This document shows, piece after piece, positions 51,759 to 62,999 of a stretch of DNA of 64,000 nt. This stretch comes from Diploptera punctata (Eukaryota > Arthropoda > Insecta > Blattodea > Blaberidae): contig JASPKZ010009859.1 of assembly GCA_030220185.1 (NCBI GenBank), positions 30,143-94,142 on the forward strand. Direction: 5' to 3'. The notes under the pieces are model-generated. The model saw only the letters and a list, made by a program, of their open reading frames with translations. It had not been told where the DNA came from and did not search any database. How positions within the stretch are numbered: position 1 is the first letter of the stretch; the number at the start of each line of letters is the position of its first letter. The position numbers and the translations under genes are program-made.

Positions 51759-52020
51759 TACTTGCGGGAGACTTTAACTCTAAAGATCTATATTGGAATT
51801 GTGTCCAGAATGCCTCTGGAGCAATTCTTCAAAATTACTTTCAGCTTCAGAACATACAAATCTCAGCTCCAAGGGAACATACACACTTCATGAACACAGC
51901 TCATAGTATTAGGTCCGATATTCTGGACATAGCGTGGTCAAAAAAATTTCCCTATCTCACCATACATCACAACAGCTAAAGACGCACTCGACTCTGATAA
52001 CACCTCTATACTATTTAAAA
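51759..52020 (+). pseudogene. Jockey ORF2 endonuclease, C-terminal part
   Basis: Resumes with G-D-F-N-S-K-D-L-Y-W-N (the GDFN motif with catalytic Asp and Asn), then T-H-F near residue 55 and R-S-D-I-L-D-I-A. The expected final S-D-H motif has been damaged ('ctaccatacatcacaac', H-H-N-S before a stop). Confidence 0.87.
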
Positions 52021-52570
52021 TCTCTCAATTTTTATTGTCCTCCCCCCTTAATGTAAAACAACATCACACAAAGACTGGCAGAGTTACACTGACATGCTTA
52101 ACCAATGGGTTAAGCCTACACTCTCTGTCGAGTCTACAGAACAATTAGAACACAGTCCTTAATTTCCAGGCCACTATAAAAACGGCCATTACACTTGCTA
52201 CAACGCGGACAAGTTACACTTCACGAACAACATACGACGATCCCACGCTTCAAAATAATTTAAATCTTAAAAGGCAGTACTTAAAATGGTACCGCGATTT
52301 CAGAGCTTACCATCACAAACATCAATACAATCATTATGCTCGTTTGGTCAAAAACCGACTAAAAGAACTGAGAAATGCTGACTAGGATTCTTCCCTTCAG
52401 CATTTCTCAGAAAATAAAACCACACCTTGGGAAATATTAAAACGTATAAACAGGAGTCGAGCTCAGCCTCCTCGATGGACTTGGGCTTATCTCCCTAGAG
52501 ATAAGGCGCAAGTCCTTGCTGAAAGCTTCGCGAACCGGTTTCGACCAACTCTTGAAGCTGAAGCACATCA
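52021..52570 (+). pseudogene. Jockey ORF2 linker between endonuclease and reverse transcriptase
   Basis: Frames shift several times, but Y-L-K-W-Y-R-D-F near 52275, N-R-L-K-E-L-R near 52355, P-W-E-I-L-K-R-I near 52430 and R-D-K-A-Q-V-L-A-E-S-F-A near 52495 follow the usual Jockey linker layout. Confidence 0.75.
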
Positions 52571-54010
52571 TATGGTAAGTACTTTCCTTGAGACTCCTAT
52601 CCCTATGACCCGTCCCGATGTACAGCTTTCAGAATTAAAAACTATAGTACAGCACCTCCCGTCTCGTCGTGCCCCTGGACATGACCAGGTTACAAATCTG
52701 GCTGTCAAAAACCTACCCACAAAAGCCCTACTCCTTCTCCTGCAGATAGTGAAACTTTGCTTTCAATTCCAATACTTCCCTGAAGTATGGAACAAGGCAA
52801 AGGTCATCGCTATTCCCAAACCCGGAAAAGACCCCACAAATCCGGACAACTTGAGATCAATCAGTCTGCTACCTGTGCTAGGTAAAATTATGGAGTGAAT
52901 TATTTTGGCAAGAATAAAAATTGAAGTTTCGGAAAGAATCCTTATTCCTACTTACAAATTTGTATTTCGAAAATTTCATAGCACTCCGCTGCAGCTTGCA
53001 ATACTAGTTGACCATGTTGTCACGGGCTTCAACTCAAAGAGAAGTACAATTGTACAATTGCAGTGTTTTTTGACATTGAGAAAGCTTTCGATAAGACTTG
53101 GATAAATGGACTTATATACAAACTTATAAAATTCAACATTTCGGCCAGTTTAATTAAATTAATAGCAAAATACCTAACTAATTCTATGTGTCGGTTAGTG
53201 GGTATAAATCTGACTGCAAGACCCTCTTGGCGAGAGTTCCTCAGGGTGCTGTTCTCTCTCCTATCCTTTATACCCTTTATGTATCCGACTTCCCTACCTT
53301 TCCTAGCGTACAAATCGCATCCTTCGCTGATGATACGTGCCTGTTCTATCAGACACGTTTCAGATCCGTACCGTTCCACATTCGTGTGGTCCAACCTGCC
53401 CTAAACACAGTCCAGTCCAATCCTGGCTACAACTGTGGAACTTAAAATTAAATGAAACTAAAACACGCTGTTTTATTTAAGAAACCCCGTAGTTGTACTC
53501 CTACCCAACTCACCTTGGGAGCTCATAGACTCTGTCTGGAGACTTCAGTCAAGTATCTTGGAATCCAATTGGATTCCAAGCTTACGTTCAAAATTCATAT
53601 TGACTATCTAAAACATAAAGCTAATGCTGCTATTGCACTTTTATATCCATTTTTCAAGTCGCCTGCGCAATGTACTAGCATCAAGCTTACTCTATATCAA
53701 GCTGTGATCCGCAGAATGTTGCTGTATGGACGTGAAGCCTGGAGTATGCTCGCGGCTTGTCATAAAAGAAGAGTCCAAAGCATACAAAACAATTGTTTAA
53801 AAATCATCTATTCGGCACCGCCGTATACGAGCACAGATGCTCTATATTGGTGACACAATTAAGGATAAAATAGATAATATGTTTCGTCTTATCAATAATC
53901 ACGATAACCCAATTGTGCGCAATATAGGGTGTATGCAACAGCAACGTGCTGTACACCGAAACATGTTTACCAGGGCCCTGATGATGGTCCACCACTGTGA
54001 GGTGTAGGCT
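52571..54010 (+). pseudogene. Jockey ORF2 reverse transcriptase and C-terminus, broken
   Basis: Pieces in order: R-R-A-P-G-H-D-Q-V-T-N (RT motif 1) at 52660, K-P-G-K-D-P and R-S-I-S-L-L-P (motif 2), a stop at 52896, F-R-K-F-H-S-T-P-L-Q-L, F-F-D-I-E-K-A-F-D-K-T-W (first catalytic Asp) at 53065, V-P-Q-G-A-V-L-S-P at 53240, F-A-D-D-T (catalytic pair) at 53323, V-K-Y-L-G-I-Q-L-D at 53545 and A-V-I-R-R-M-L-L-Y-G near 53705. At least four frameshifts or stops. The C-terminus finishes near 54008. Confidence 0.9.
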
Positions 54011-54289
54011 GCATTTCAGCTTAGAGTAGTGTGGCTCACTTTGCGTCGCTGGCTTTCGGACTCTCTGCTTGCCCAGTGGCGCGGGTTATGACGCCCTGCT
54101 CTGGTGAGAAACCATCCTCGTCTCACCCATGGCTTGTACAGTACTTACAATGGAACAGAAACGCCGCGTAACACACGATAGGCTAAGTAAAAAAAAACCC
54201 ATAAAGAACAACACTATGGAATTTGGCCGCCTAGGGACCTAAAAAAGGATCGCAGAGGAAAGCGGCACACTGGGTAATGCTGGTCATTG

Positions 54290-54572
54290 CCAAAACTCAG
54301 TCAGTCTTTATAGGAAGCCAGATATAATCAGAACAGTTAAGTCTCGCAGACTGGTATGGGCAGGACATGTGGAATGAAAGACGGGCATGGAAGCTTCTTG
54401 TAGGAAAACCAGAAGGAAAGCCCTCAGTTGGTAGACCAAGAACTATATTTTGATGGAAGTAGATTATACAGGGGATGATTGGAAAACATTAGCTCAGGAC
54501 AGGGATGTATGGAGAGCTTATGTCCGCGTAGCCATGAACCTACGGGTTCGATAGTGCCAGTGAGTTAATTAG
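54290..54572 (+). mobile_element. LINE fragment (L-A), decayed
   Basis: The plus strand holds S-L-Y-R-K-P-D-I-I-R-T-V-K-S-R-R, then D-Y-T-G-D-D-W-K-T-L-A-Q-D-R-D-V-W and the M-N-L-R-V-R end with stop near 54553 and a short tail. An internal deletion of roughly 40 bp. Placed just 3' of the Jockey LINE. Confidence 0.82.
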
Positions 54573-55135
54573 TTTTAACATTTTATACAAGCCCTTAATG
54601 TCGATAAACAATTAATTAATATTTTTTACAAATGCCCCAGGTTGTCTTTCGACATTCCTGGTGTTCTCTCCTGCCATGGCGTAATTGTAATCCACTTCTG
54701 AGGTTGGGCGCCTGAAAGGCAGGGTTACGTTGCCACGATGTTATGATGGGTGATGATGATGATAGTGGTGCGCCAGAAGAGTCCCTAATCTTAAGCCTAA
54801 TCTAAGATGAATATGAATGATGATAATTGCGATGGCCATATGATTTCGGGACCGTTTGGGCCTTAACGTTTTCCCGACATTTGTCTTACAGGTGAGGAAA
54901 AACCCCGATATAAACCTCACCCAGAAAAACTGCCCCAACCGGGGATCTAACCCGGGCCCGCTGCGTGACAAGGCAGCACGCTACCTCGAGACCACATCGG
55001 TGGGACTCATTAATTGATATAGATGTATTGATATAATGAAATATAGCAGAATCCTCACGGGACGCGAGAGAGAATGCCCCAGCTAATTCTTCAGAGACGC
55101 ACGACCCGGTTTCTGCAAGTTCTGCACGTAGGGGA
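54573..55135. repeat. Dispersed repeat, copy 2, split by an S2 SINE
   Basis: 'acattttatacaagccctta' and, after the SINE, 'cagaatcctcacgggacgcg' and 'cagagacgcacgaccc' match 46964 and 47045-47110. Confidence 0.65.
54640..55012 (-). mobile_element. SINE S2, full-length head
   Basis: Minus-strand head at 55010: 'ccaccgatgtggtctcgagg' with 'gcccgggttagatccccggt' as B box. The body runs leftwards through 'gaccatcatcatc'-type tails to 54640. It splits the dispersed repeat. Confidence 0.87.
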
Positions 55136-56210
55136 AAATAACGTGTCACATGACATACTGACTTCTCATAATAATTAACGCAGATAAATTAGTATTGATT
55201 TATTTTTTAAATTAGGAATATTCCACAATACAGTGTTTCTGCTTCAACCTAAAGTGATTTGTCGCCAGAGGTTCCGTGTGGGGTTGTTATTCCCCCATCG
55301 GGCGCCTGCCCAGGTGTAGGATAGGAGAAAGCTTCCCAGATATGGGTGGTAACAGAAAAATGAAATACCCGAGCCGAACCAAAACTAAGAGCTACTGCCT
55401 TGTAGTTCTGCGTTGATTCGCTAAAGGCTAGAGGAAGACAACCTTGATTTCAAATTACCTGGTCCTCCAGGTTGAGGGTTGGGCCAGCTCCTCATTCTAC
55501 TGAAATATGTACAATGCTATCTAAACCTAAAAAAGCTAAAAAATATAAGTTTTACTGCTCATTTGTTCACAAACATGTCTAGATATTATAGTCATTAGCC
55601 ATACAGTGGTATTTCTGTTTACCGATGCCAACAGGCTGTATTCGCGACATTTTTGCTATTCTCTCTGCTGGCGTGGGAGAACTGTAGCTCACTTATATTA
55701 ACCAATTAACTTCGAAATATGACTTTTAACTGTCTCATACGATCGATTAATTCTGTACCAAAGACAAAATCTACAGTATGTTGTATACCACTTGTAAAGG
55801 CGTTCTTTATTTATTTGAACAGGTCGTTCCTGATCGACTAGTCATTATCATGGCCGTCTCAGATTTCGAGTTTCGCAGTAGCAGTTTTTGGCTTACGTGA
55901 ATAGATTTTTAGCGACATAAAATTCCTGAATACATCTTTCTTGCAAAAAGAAATGAGCCATGGATCCCGTATCATAGTTTCTAAAGCCCGTAAAATATCC
56001 TAAAATCCCCAAGCAATAAATAAATAAATAAATAAAAAAAGAACAGACAGACCACGGTGTGAAATTCGTCAGTACATTGAAGCCTGGATTTGAATTTAAC
56101 GCGATTTATCTGAGTTGTATCCTATTTTCTTTGAGTTCACTTTTTTAATATAGAGATCTAAGCTTTCTCTTATTCCCTTGACTCAAATAAAATTAATGTT
56201 GGATATTTAA
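55136..56210. other. No gene; possible LINE 5'-region trace at 55430-55510
   Basis: 'cctggtcctccaggttgagg' (55459-55478) also occurs in altered form at 828, 28936 and 58969, suggesting a shared LINE or SINE segment. Otherwise nothing. Confidence 0.4.
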
Positions 56211-56315
56211 ATCTTAAGCGAAGGGTTAAAAATGGGCGCCTGCAAGAAGGAGTTACGTTTCCTCGATGACATGATGGGTGATGAATAATAATGAAGCACC
56301 AGGAGAGTCCTTAAA
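56211..56315 (-). mobile_element. S2 SINE tail fragment
   Basis: 'gatgacatgatgggtgatga' and 'gaagcaccaggagagtcctt' only; it resembles 13905-14005, including 'ggatatttaaatctta' to its left. Confidence 0.65.
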
Positions 56316-56682
56316 AAACGAACATCCAAACTAAAAGTCGTAACTGAAACTGTTACAAAATGACAAGTATTAAATGACAGTTGTTAGTTTACCAAACAAG
56401 GCAACACAGACATTTCCGTTTGAAAATCATATTCACATGTTACCGAGTTCAAATTCCTGACAAGAATAAGGTAACTGGTTTTCTTTTTAGTTGCAAAGAT
56501 AAATGAAAGACATAATATAATTTTCATGATCCACTCATCATTAAACTCATTTGATATACAGTTAAAAACTTATGAAAAAACTGGAAGTGACTACAATGGG
56601 TCATACGCACACCTTCCGTGTTAATTTTCCAAATTAAAGCATTTGAAGATTGATGTAATGAAGAAAATACCAGTATAATATA
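56316..56682. other. No gene recognised
   Basis: AT-rich spacer. Confidence 0.4.
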
Positions 56683-57365
56683 ACTAACTCACTGGCACTA
56701 TCGAATCCGTAGGTTCATGGCCGCGCGGACATAAGCCCTCCATATATCCCTATCCTGAGCTAATGTTTTCAATTTATCCCCTGTATAATCTACTTCTCTC
56801 AAATCATAGTTAATGTAATTCTTCCGCCTCTTTCTTGGTCTACGAACTGGGCGTTTTCCTTCTGGTTTTCCTACAAGAAGCTCCCATGAATGTCTTTCAT
56901 TCCCCATTAATGTCACATGTCCTGCCCAACGCAGTCTACGAGACTTAACTGTTCTTATAATATCTGAATTCCTATAAAGACCATGTAAGTCACTGTTATA
57001 GAGTTTCCTCCATTCACCTGTCTGTTCATCACTTTTTGGTCCAAAATTATTCCTAAGAAATTTATTCTCAAATACTCGTAATCCCCTTTCCTCCCTTAAA
57101 ATAAGAGTCCATGTTTCGCACCCACATAATATAACTGGAGAATAACTATTTTATATATTTTCAGTTTAACATTTTTTTAAAGGATTTGGGACGACAACAG
57201 TCTCTGAAATGCATAATAGAAAGCATTTCTAGAGTTCAGCTTATGTTCAATTTCTTTGTGCATATAATTCCTATTTGTAATTATTGTTCCTAGATACTTG
57301 AAATCAGTCACTTCAAAATTTCCCTCATTTGTGATTAGTTGCCATTTCCATTATAATACGCATTT
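56683..57365 (-). mobile_element. LINE fragment (L-A), longest copy
   Basis: 3' end at the left with 'taactaactcactggcacta', the complement of stop plus (GTTA)n. The minus frame 56916-56698 gives R-R-P-R-K-R-R-K-N-Y-I-N-Y-D-L-R-E-V-D-Y and W-R-A-Y-V-R-A-A-M-N-L-R-I-R. Towards 57360 it reaches D-F-K-Y-L-G-T-I-I-T-N-R-N-Y. This is the copy reaching furthest 5', still without the RT palm. Several frameshifts between. Confidence 0.87.
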
Positions 57366-57451
57366 ACCAGTATAATATTGATAAAATTATTCTTATATTA
57401 CTTTCGACTAACCAACGTTTAGTATAAGGATATCATTGTTTCATTTAATTA

Positions 57452-57745
57452 AGTGTCCACCGCTGTGGTTTCGCTGCCTTGCAAGCAGCGGACAAGGATT
57501 CGATCTCCAGTCGGGTCACGTTTCCTGGGTGGTGGTGTTTTCGTGTTTTTCCTCAACTTTAAGACAATATTCAGGAAACGTTAAGACCCAAACTGTCCCC
57601 CAACATCATCTAGCCTTCATAATCATCATCACATTCGCCATGTTTAGTATGAATGTGTGTGTTTCGTCCTCCTGCTGTGTCGGCCCCGACACTGATCTGA
57701 ACACTCATTCAGGGAGGCCCTCCATATCCTGTGCGGTCGTGCTAC
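57452..57745 (+). mobile_element. SINE S2, with extended 3' part
   Basis: Head 'ccaccgctgtggtttcgctg' (a deletion within the A-box region), B box 'aggattcgatctccagtcgg', body, then 'catgtttagtatgaatgtgtg' and 'gtgtcggccccgacactgat', the 3' part also seen on the minus strand at 24075-24205. Defines the long S2 subtype. The 110-codon ORF across it is not a gene. Confidence 0.83.
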
Positions 57746-58014
57746 TGGTGCCGTGTAGGATAAGGTGAGAAGTTAAAAAACGAAGGGAAATCTATCAGCT
57801 ACAATCAGGAACGAAATAAACTTACCTTTTATAATGTTATCCCCAAGTGGTGCCGGGTTGTAGAATAGCACCTCCCCCTGTCGTATATGGCGACTAACAG
57901 GAGCAGCAAACCGCTGTCCTTAACCAAATATCCTTTCATTTCATAACCTTCCTATACCCTTGGGGACTGAGTAGCTCATAATCTCCAGTTAACTTTCCTA
58001 AATCATCCATCAAG
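57746..58014. other. No gene recognised
   Basis: Short spacer between SINE and LINE. Confidence 0.4.
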
Positions 58015-58720
58015 AACAAGGATTAAGCCCAATGGCCTGTTCCGATCTCATTATAGGTCGAATTGGTCCTTCCATCTCTTCAATGGTCTTCCCAACATTC
58101 TTCTTCCTTTTGGTTTATAATTATACATTCTTCTTGGTATGCGCTGCTCATTAATTCGTAATACGTGCTGAAGATAAGCATTTTGATAATAATTTATTCT
58201 TTCACAGAGATTAAATATATTAGTACCGTTCTTATATCTTCGTTTTTCTTTCATCGGTCCTTTGGTATCCTGCAATTGCTCTCAACATCTTCATTTCAGC
58301 AGCCTCTATTTTTTTACTATCAGCCTTTGTTAATGTCCAGGTTTCACATCCATAGATAAGAGATGGAAATGCCAATACTTTGTAAAATTTCAAAATTGTT
58401 TTTTCTCTAGTCATATTCAATAACGTGCGTTTAATTGTGCCACATAGCTAATTTAATCGTTGTATTTTAGTGTGTTTACCTAAATTTCTGTCCCAAATAA
58501 TTAAAATTCTGAACTTGGTCTATACTACATTGTTTATCATTATTTTTGTTCTTATTGCACATTTTCCTTTCAGAGATAATATTTTTGGTTTAGATGTAGA
58601 TATTCTTAAATTGTATTTTAGAGAGATATTATTTAAAGTATAAAGGAATTGTTGTAAGGCATTTTCTGATGCTGTCATTATTATCTGCAAAAATCAGAGT
58701 GGTCAATACACTATTTATAT
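58015..58720 (-). mobile_element. LINE fragment (L-B), decayed
   Basis: 3' end at the left ('caatgggcttaatcc' on the minus strand). The minus frames 58420-58232 give F-Y-K-V-L-A-F-P-S-L-I-Y-G-C-E-T-W-T and E-M-K-M-L-R-A-I-A-G-Y; 58275-58051 gives R-R-M-L-G-R-P-L-K-R-W-K-D. Near 58690 L-I-F-A-D-N-N stands where the YADD box belongs, with both Asp positions altered to D-N. Two or more frameshifts. Confidence 0.87.
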
Positions 58721-59264
58721 TAATTTGTTCTTGTCATTCATTTATGACATGGTCCATCTTATACAAATACCTACTGTTGGTCAGTGATCTAGGAGGTGCA
58801 TCAATGCTGAGTAGATGTGCTAATAAATACCTAGATATAAGACAACAGCAACCTGACCAGCAAGCCCAAGACCCTTGAGAATTGATTCCGGCGAAGCCTG
58901 GCGTCAACAAACGAGGTCATCTCAGCTAGGGTATGGAAGTCTAACAGAAGACTCCCTGGCCCTCCAGGTAGGGGGTTAGGCATGCGGATGACGACCTATC
59001 GTGTAAAACTGTCTTGTTAGGAACCCAAATATGAAGCCTCGGAAGGATTGGATTACTTTCTATGGAGAAGGATGTCTGGAGGAGGCGAAGGTCCTTACTG
59101 GGCTGTGGTGCCATTTAACAAGAAGATCGTAATGTTATAATTCAATAGTAATTAGTGAATTATTGTATGATAGACTATAATATCCATCCATAGTAATTCT
59201 GCAAGAGGGCAGGCCCTTCACTGCAATTTCATGCTACGCTTAACAGCTTTACTAGGGAATTATA
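58721..59264. other. No gene; sequence resembling a LINE 5' region at 58880-59110
   Basis: GC-richer than its surroundings. 'ctggccctccaggtaggggg' (58968-58987) is the word also seen at 55460. I suspect a LINE 5' UTR fragment but see no coding proof. Confidence 0.35.
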
Positions 59265-59485
59265 GGTGTGGTAGCTTCCCGTTGTTTTCCACACCGGTGA
59301 AGGACGATGATGTCCGGATGATTTTCGGGGACCATTAGCCCCTACGATTTCTGACATTTGTCTTACAGGTGAGGAAAAAAACCCGAAAAAAACTTTACCC
59401 AGGAGCCTGTCCCGACCGGGATCGAACCCGGGCCCGATGCGTGACAGGCAGCACCCTACCTCGATACCACAGCGGTGGACAGCCT
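59265..59485 (-). mobile_element. SINE S2
   Basis: Minus-strand head near 59477 ('ccaccgctgtggtatcgagg'), B box 'gcccgggttcgatcccggtc', body to about 59265 ('ccggtgaaggacgatgatgt' at the left). Confidence 0.87.
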
Positions 59486-59509
59486 ATAATATAATGCACA
59501 TTAATTTAT

Positions 59510-59655
59510 TAGATGTATAGTTCACTTAATTCAGAATTACTAACTGAACGAAATATCAAATCGTTATATCGCAGGTATTTGTACTGGAAAGTGGGTAACG
59601 ACCTTATTAACAGCCCAGGACATTATTATTCCTAATTCACTTCAAGTCCAAACAG
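59510..59655. repeat. Dispersed repeat, copy 2 (partner at 13234-13380)
   Basis: 'gtatagttcacttaattcag', then 'gaacgaaatatcaaatc' as in the partner. Confidence 0.55.
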
Positions 59656-60280
59656 TATTTTGTTATTAAAAATCATGTTTATAACTGTTTTTGGCCAGAA
59701 TTTTGAAAGAGCCAAAAATGGGGATCGTGACTGGTCAATTGCTTTTATCTTCCACCCACTATTTTTAATATAATTATTTATGATATATTATTTTAATGCT
59801 GTATTCATTTATATCAGATAATTGATCGACGTATCCATTCTGTCTATTTAACATAGTGTTGTTCGTTGCTATGAGACGGAATGTCTTTATATTATGTCAA
59901 ATAGGTGCAAAGAAAATACATGCATTTGCTCACAAGTGATCCAAAGAACGGATTTTCAATAAATGGTACCAACATTTGTATCGAGGTAAGTTAACAAGTT
60001 ACCTTCCTTAGGTGGTAAATTCTAATTACTCACGAATACATAACATTCACAGAACTCAAACAACTGACGACGCATAATCTCCATTTATCATAAAATGTAG
60101 GAATGAACTCTTGCACCGTTAACTGGAATCAGTAGCGTTATTCTTCAGCAGCAAGTCTAATTTTTCTCCAAATAAAAAATCCATAATTTTCAAAATTTTA
60201 TTCAGCTGTTTGATGACAAGGAAATTAGAATAAATAATACATGGGACTTTATATATATTGTCTAATGCCACCAGGTTGTC
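59656..60280. other. No gene recognised
   Basis: AT-rich; a 63-codon minus ORF (60119-60310) has no motif. Confidence 0.4.
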
Positions 60281-60284
60281 TTTA

Positions 60285-60415
60285 ATGACATTGGCGGAAT
60301 TGTAATGCATTTCTTAGGTTGGGGCACCTGGAAGGCGGAGTTACGTCACCCCTATGATATGATGGGTGATAAATGATAATGAAGCGCCAGGAGAGTTCTT
60401 AACCTAAACTTAACA
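60285..60415 (-). mobile_element. S2 SINE tail fragment
   Basis: 'ggcgcctggaagg'-like sequence at 60320, 'cctatgatatgatgggtgat' and 'gaagcgccaggagagttctt'. Head missing. Confidence 0.7.
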
Positions 60416-60544
60416 GACTACACAAGCTATAACAAAAGCTGCCAAAAAATATTCCATTCACTCGACACAAGAAATGTAGAGAAAGACACAGTAGGATTCC
60501 ATATTGCAAAACCTCTGTTTATTAATGAAATACTAGAAATGTGT

Positions 60545-60620
60545 AGGGGAACGCAGTCTGTTAAGGCAAATGTTAAAAGCTGAAAGGTCGAGAGTTCGAG
60601 TCCTGATAACGTCAGAATTT
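60545..60620 (+). repeat. tRNA-like B-box remnant
   Basis: 'gtcgagagttcgagtcctga' (60588-60607) is a good B-box match and 'gtctgttaaggcaaatg' a poor A box; likely a SINE head trace. Confidence 0.4.
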
Positions 60621-60714
60621 TTAAGCTGGCGGAATAATGACTATAGAGTCGACACAGCCTCAAATGGAAATGAGTATCAGACTGTGTTCCGGGAGTAAAG
60701 GCAACCGTCAATAC

Positions 60715-62530
60715 AGGGCTGACAACCCGGATGATGTCTGCGACCAATTCTAATTTAACGAATTATTTCTATGACGAATTTTAAATATATGACGAAATAG
60801 CTTTGTGGCCAGCCCTTGTAAATCTATGACAAGACTTTACTTCTCTCCCGAAGGAAGCCACACTCAGGATTATGTTATAAATCGGAAGAGATCAGAGGCT
60901 AGTAGATTCCATGACCAAGACGTGATCGAAATTGAGAAGAAGATGGATAAATATTAATTTTGAATTTTCTAAAGCAGACTTCAGTATGTCAGACAGGCGA
61001 ATGGCGAAGACTATATAACAGTGAGCTACATGATCTTTATGGGAAACCAGATATAATAAGGAAAATTAGGTCTCTCAGACTGCTGATGGGCAAGACATGT
61101 GGCACGATGCTTTGCTTGTCGAATAATGCAAAAATCCAAATGTTACTCTTGAATGGAGTTACAGGGTTTTTATCGATGTAGCATTGCCTTCTCCGTGTGG
61201 ATTTTTTGTAACGTAGCAACGATTGAATGGTTAAAAATTTCGTATAGAAAATTATCATTTGTGTTTCTCTAGTGCTGTAAGCGATTGGAAAATATTAGCT
61301 CAGGGTTGCGATAAATGGAGTGTTTGTTGTCAGGAACCCTCAGGCTTTGTGAAATGGATGTTAGGTAATTTTGAATGCATTCATTTTATAGACACACCAA
61401 ACAATGCATATTAGAATACAGTAATAAATATACTTCTATTAGACATTGGAGCTTCATTTAGTTTAATACTTAGGTCTTCTTAAATATTTATTTCCATCGC
61501 TTCCTATCACTGATCCAGTTTTTTATATTCAACTAGCTAGTGGCCGGAGTATCTCTAAAACAGAAAATAGGCCTATATAAAACTATTATCCTACTGTTAT
61601 ATGGGTTCAAAACATGGACCCTTAATTTAAGGGAGGAACGGAGATTACCAGTATTAGAGAATACAGTTCTTAGGAAAACTGTTTCGACCCAAGAGAGATG
61701 ATCAGACAGGTGAATGGAGAAGACTACATAACAGTGACCTACATGGTTGTTACAAGACGCCAGATGTAATAAGAAAAGTTAAGTCTCGTAGACTGCAATG
61801 GACAGGACATGTGGCACGAATGCGAATGTAAGACGAGCATGGAAGCTTCTTGTAGAAATATCAGTGGGAAAACGCCCAGTTTGATAGACCAAGGATGAGG
61901 TTGGAGAATAACATGAACCATGATTTGAGGGAAGTAAATAATACAGAGAATGACTGAAAACATTAACTCAGGATAGGGATGTACGGAGAGCTTATGTACA
62001 CGCCACCGTGGACGTACGAGTTCGATACAGCCAGTGAGTGCGCTGCTACGCCTAAGTAAATGAAAAATACTTTTAAATTTTCGTTTCAGGTAAACTCCTA
62101 CACCTAACACTTTTAGAGCAAATCAGCAGCTAAGCACTCGCTTTACCTGAAAATATGTATACACAGATTTATACGTTTCGACGAATCAAATATGGCGGTT
62201 TGCCAGGTCAATTCTTATATTCGGATTTCCGGTAAATCCCCACTTAAAATGGTCGGACTTTGCTGAATTTTTAATAATATCTATCTCGTATTTACCTTAA
62301 GAGCACATACTGAGTTTCGTTGTGAAACAGAAATTTGCGACCGCTAGGGCTAATTTTAATTTTCATATTAGCTGAACTCTTACAACTACTGGCTTTTGAG
62401 CGGCTAAAACACTCAGCTTTCTTCAAAACATGTAAAGTACAAATTTACATAAAGATTGGTTGTGGGGTTAAGAAGTCACAAACATATGCAGGATGAATTA
62501 TATATATATAAAGATTATTCAGTCTTGTAA
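60715..62530. repeat. Composite repeat, copy 2 (partner 43525-44800), with extra LINE insertion
   Basis: Follows the partner from 'gctgacaacccggatgatgt' through the nested L-A piece (60985-61115), 'atgcaaaaatccaaatgtta' and 'gtaacgtagcaacgattgaa' to family D. A second LINE (61560-62040) splits D here and is absent from the partner. Confidence 0.8.
61560..62040 (+). mobile_element. LINE fragment (L-A) inserted in family D
   Basis: The plus strand reads L-L-Y-G-F-K-T-W-T-L-N-L-R-E-E-R-R-L-P-V, then R-R-A-W-K-L-L-V-E and Q-D-R-D-V-R-R-A-Y. Many stops. D sequence 'gtggccggagt' to the left and 'gtgcgctgctacgcctaag' to the right is continuous in the partner (44214-44240). Confidence 0.82.
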
Positions 62531-62770
62531 CACGTCATTATCCCATTTAATTTTATGTCTGACTTGGAGTTTAGTTGTTAAAGGCTTCACTGGAAATGTT
62601 TTTTTTTAAGAATAAAAGCCTTTCATCACACATTCTGCATACACGCGCAAAACAGATTAATCTTTGTACTCTAACGAAATCAAGATTTTTTTTTCTCAAT
62701 TTTGTTATTCAATTCATAATTTGTTCTACTTATCCAAGGTCCTTCTACAATTCCTGCTGACTCGAACATT
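62531..62770. repeat. Repeat E, copy 3 (SINE-free)
   Basis: 'gacttggagtttagttgtta' and 'tttcatcacacattctgcat' match 44980-45060; continuous through 'gttattcaattcataatttg', the pre-integration state of the SINE site at 45092. The 61-codon ORF here is a by-product. Confidence 0.75.
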
Positions 62771-62999
62771 TCACTTTCCTAAATATGTTCTTTTCGAAAA
62801 CTAATACTTAATATATTTCGGCCTTTTCAAGGTCAGATTCAGTATTCTTGGTACTTTAATTTGGATCCGAGAAGTGATTTATTAGCATGTTACGCTCTGT
62901 TGCCTAGTGTGTACCACATTACATGTACGTAGTAGTTTTAATGGGTGTTCCCTAACGCGACATTCTTAATTAATCTAATATAGTTACACTTATTTTCGT
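62771..62999. other. No gene recognised
   Basis: Short AT-rich spacer. Confidence 0.4.

Larger units (their letters stand above)
49663..51769 (+). mobile_element. Nested 5'-truncated LINE (L-C) with 11-bp target site duplication and (TAC)n tail
   Basis: 'tacttgcggga' is present at 49663-49673 and 51759-51769, so the insert is 49674-51758 (2,085 bp). It ends in (TAC)n at 51747-51758. It landed in the Gly-Asp-Phe-Asn motif of the Jockey endonuclease. Confidence 0.93.
47601..54010 (+). mobile_element. Jockey-type LINE (L-E), interrupted by a nested LINE
   Basis: The order is: gag-like ORF1 with PRE_C2HC-type domain and zinc knuckles, apurinic-type endonuclease, reverse transcriptase and a C-terminal region. 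Removing the insert at 49674-51758 leaves about 4.3 kb, a normal length for a Jockey element. Stops and frameshifts throughout. The 5' limit is approximate and the 3' end has no clear poly-A. Confidence 0.85.

Noticed and set aside
46800..55130. LTR retrotransposon, from the similar repeats on both sides of the Jockey LINE
   Set aside because: The internal genes are non-LTR (EEP endonuclease, Jockey RT), with no protease or integrase; the repeats lack TG...CA ends.
57436..57768. 110-codon plus ORF
   Set aside because: Runs through a long S2 SINE copy; no family similarity.
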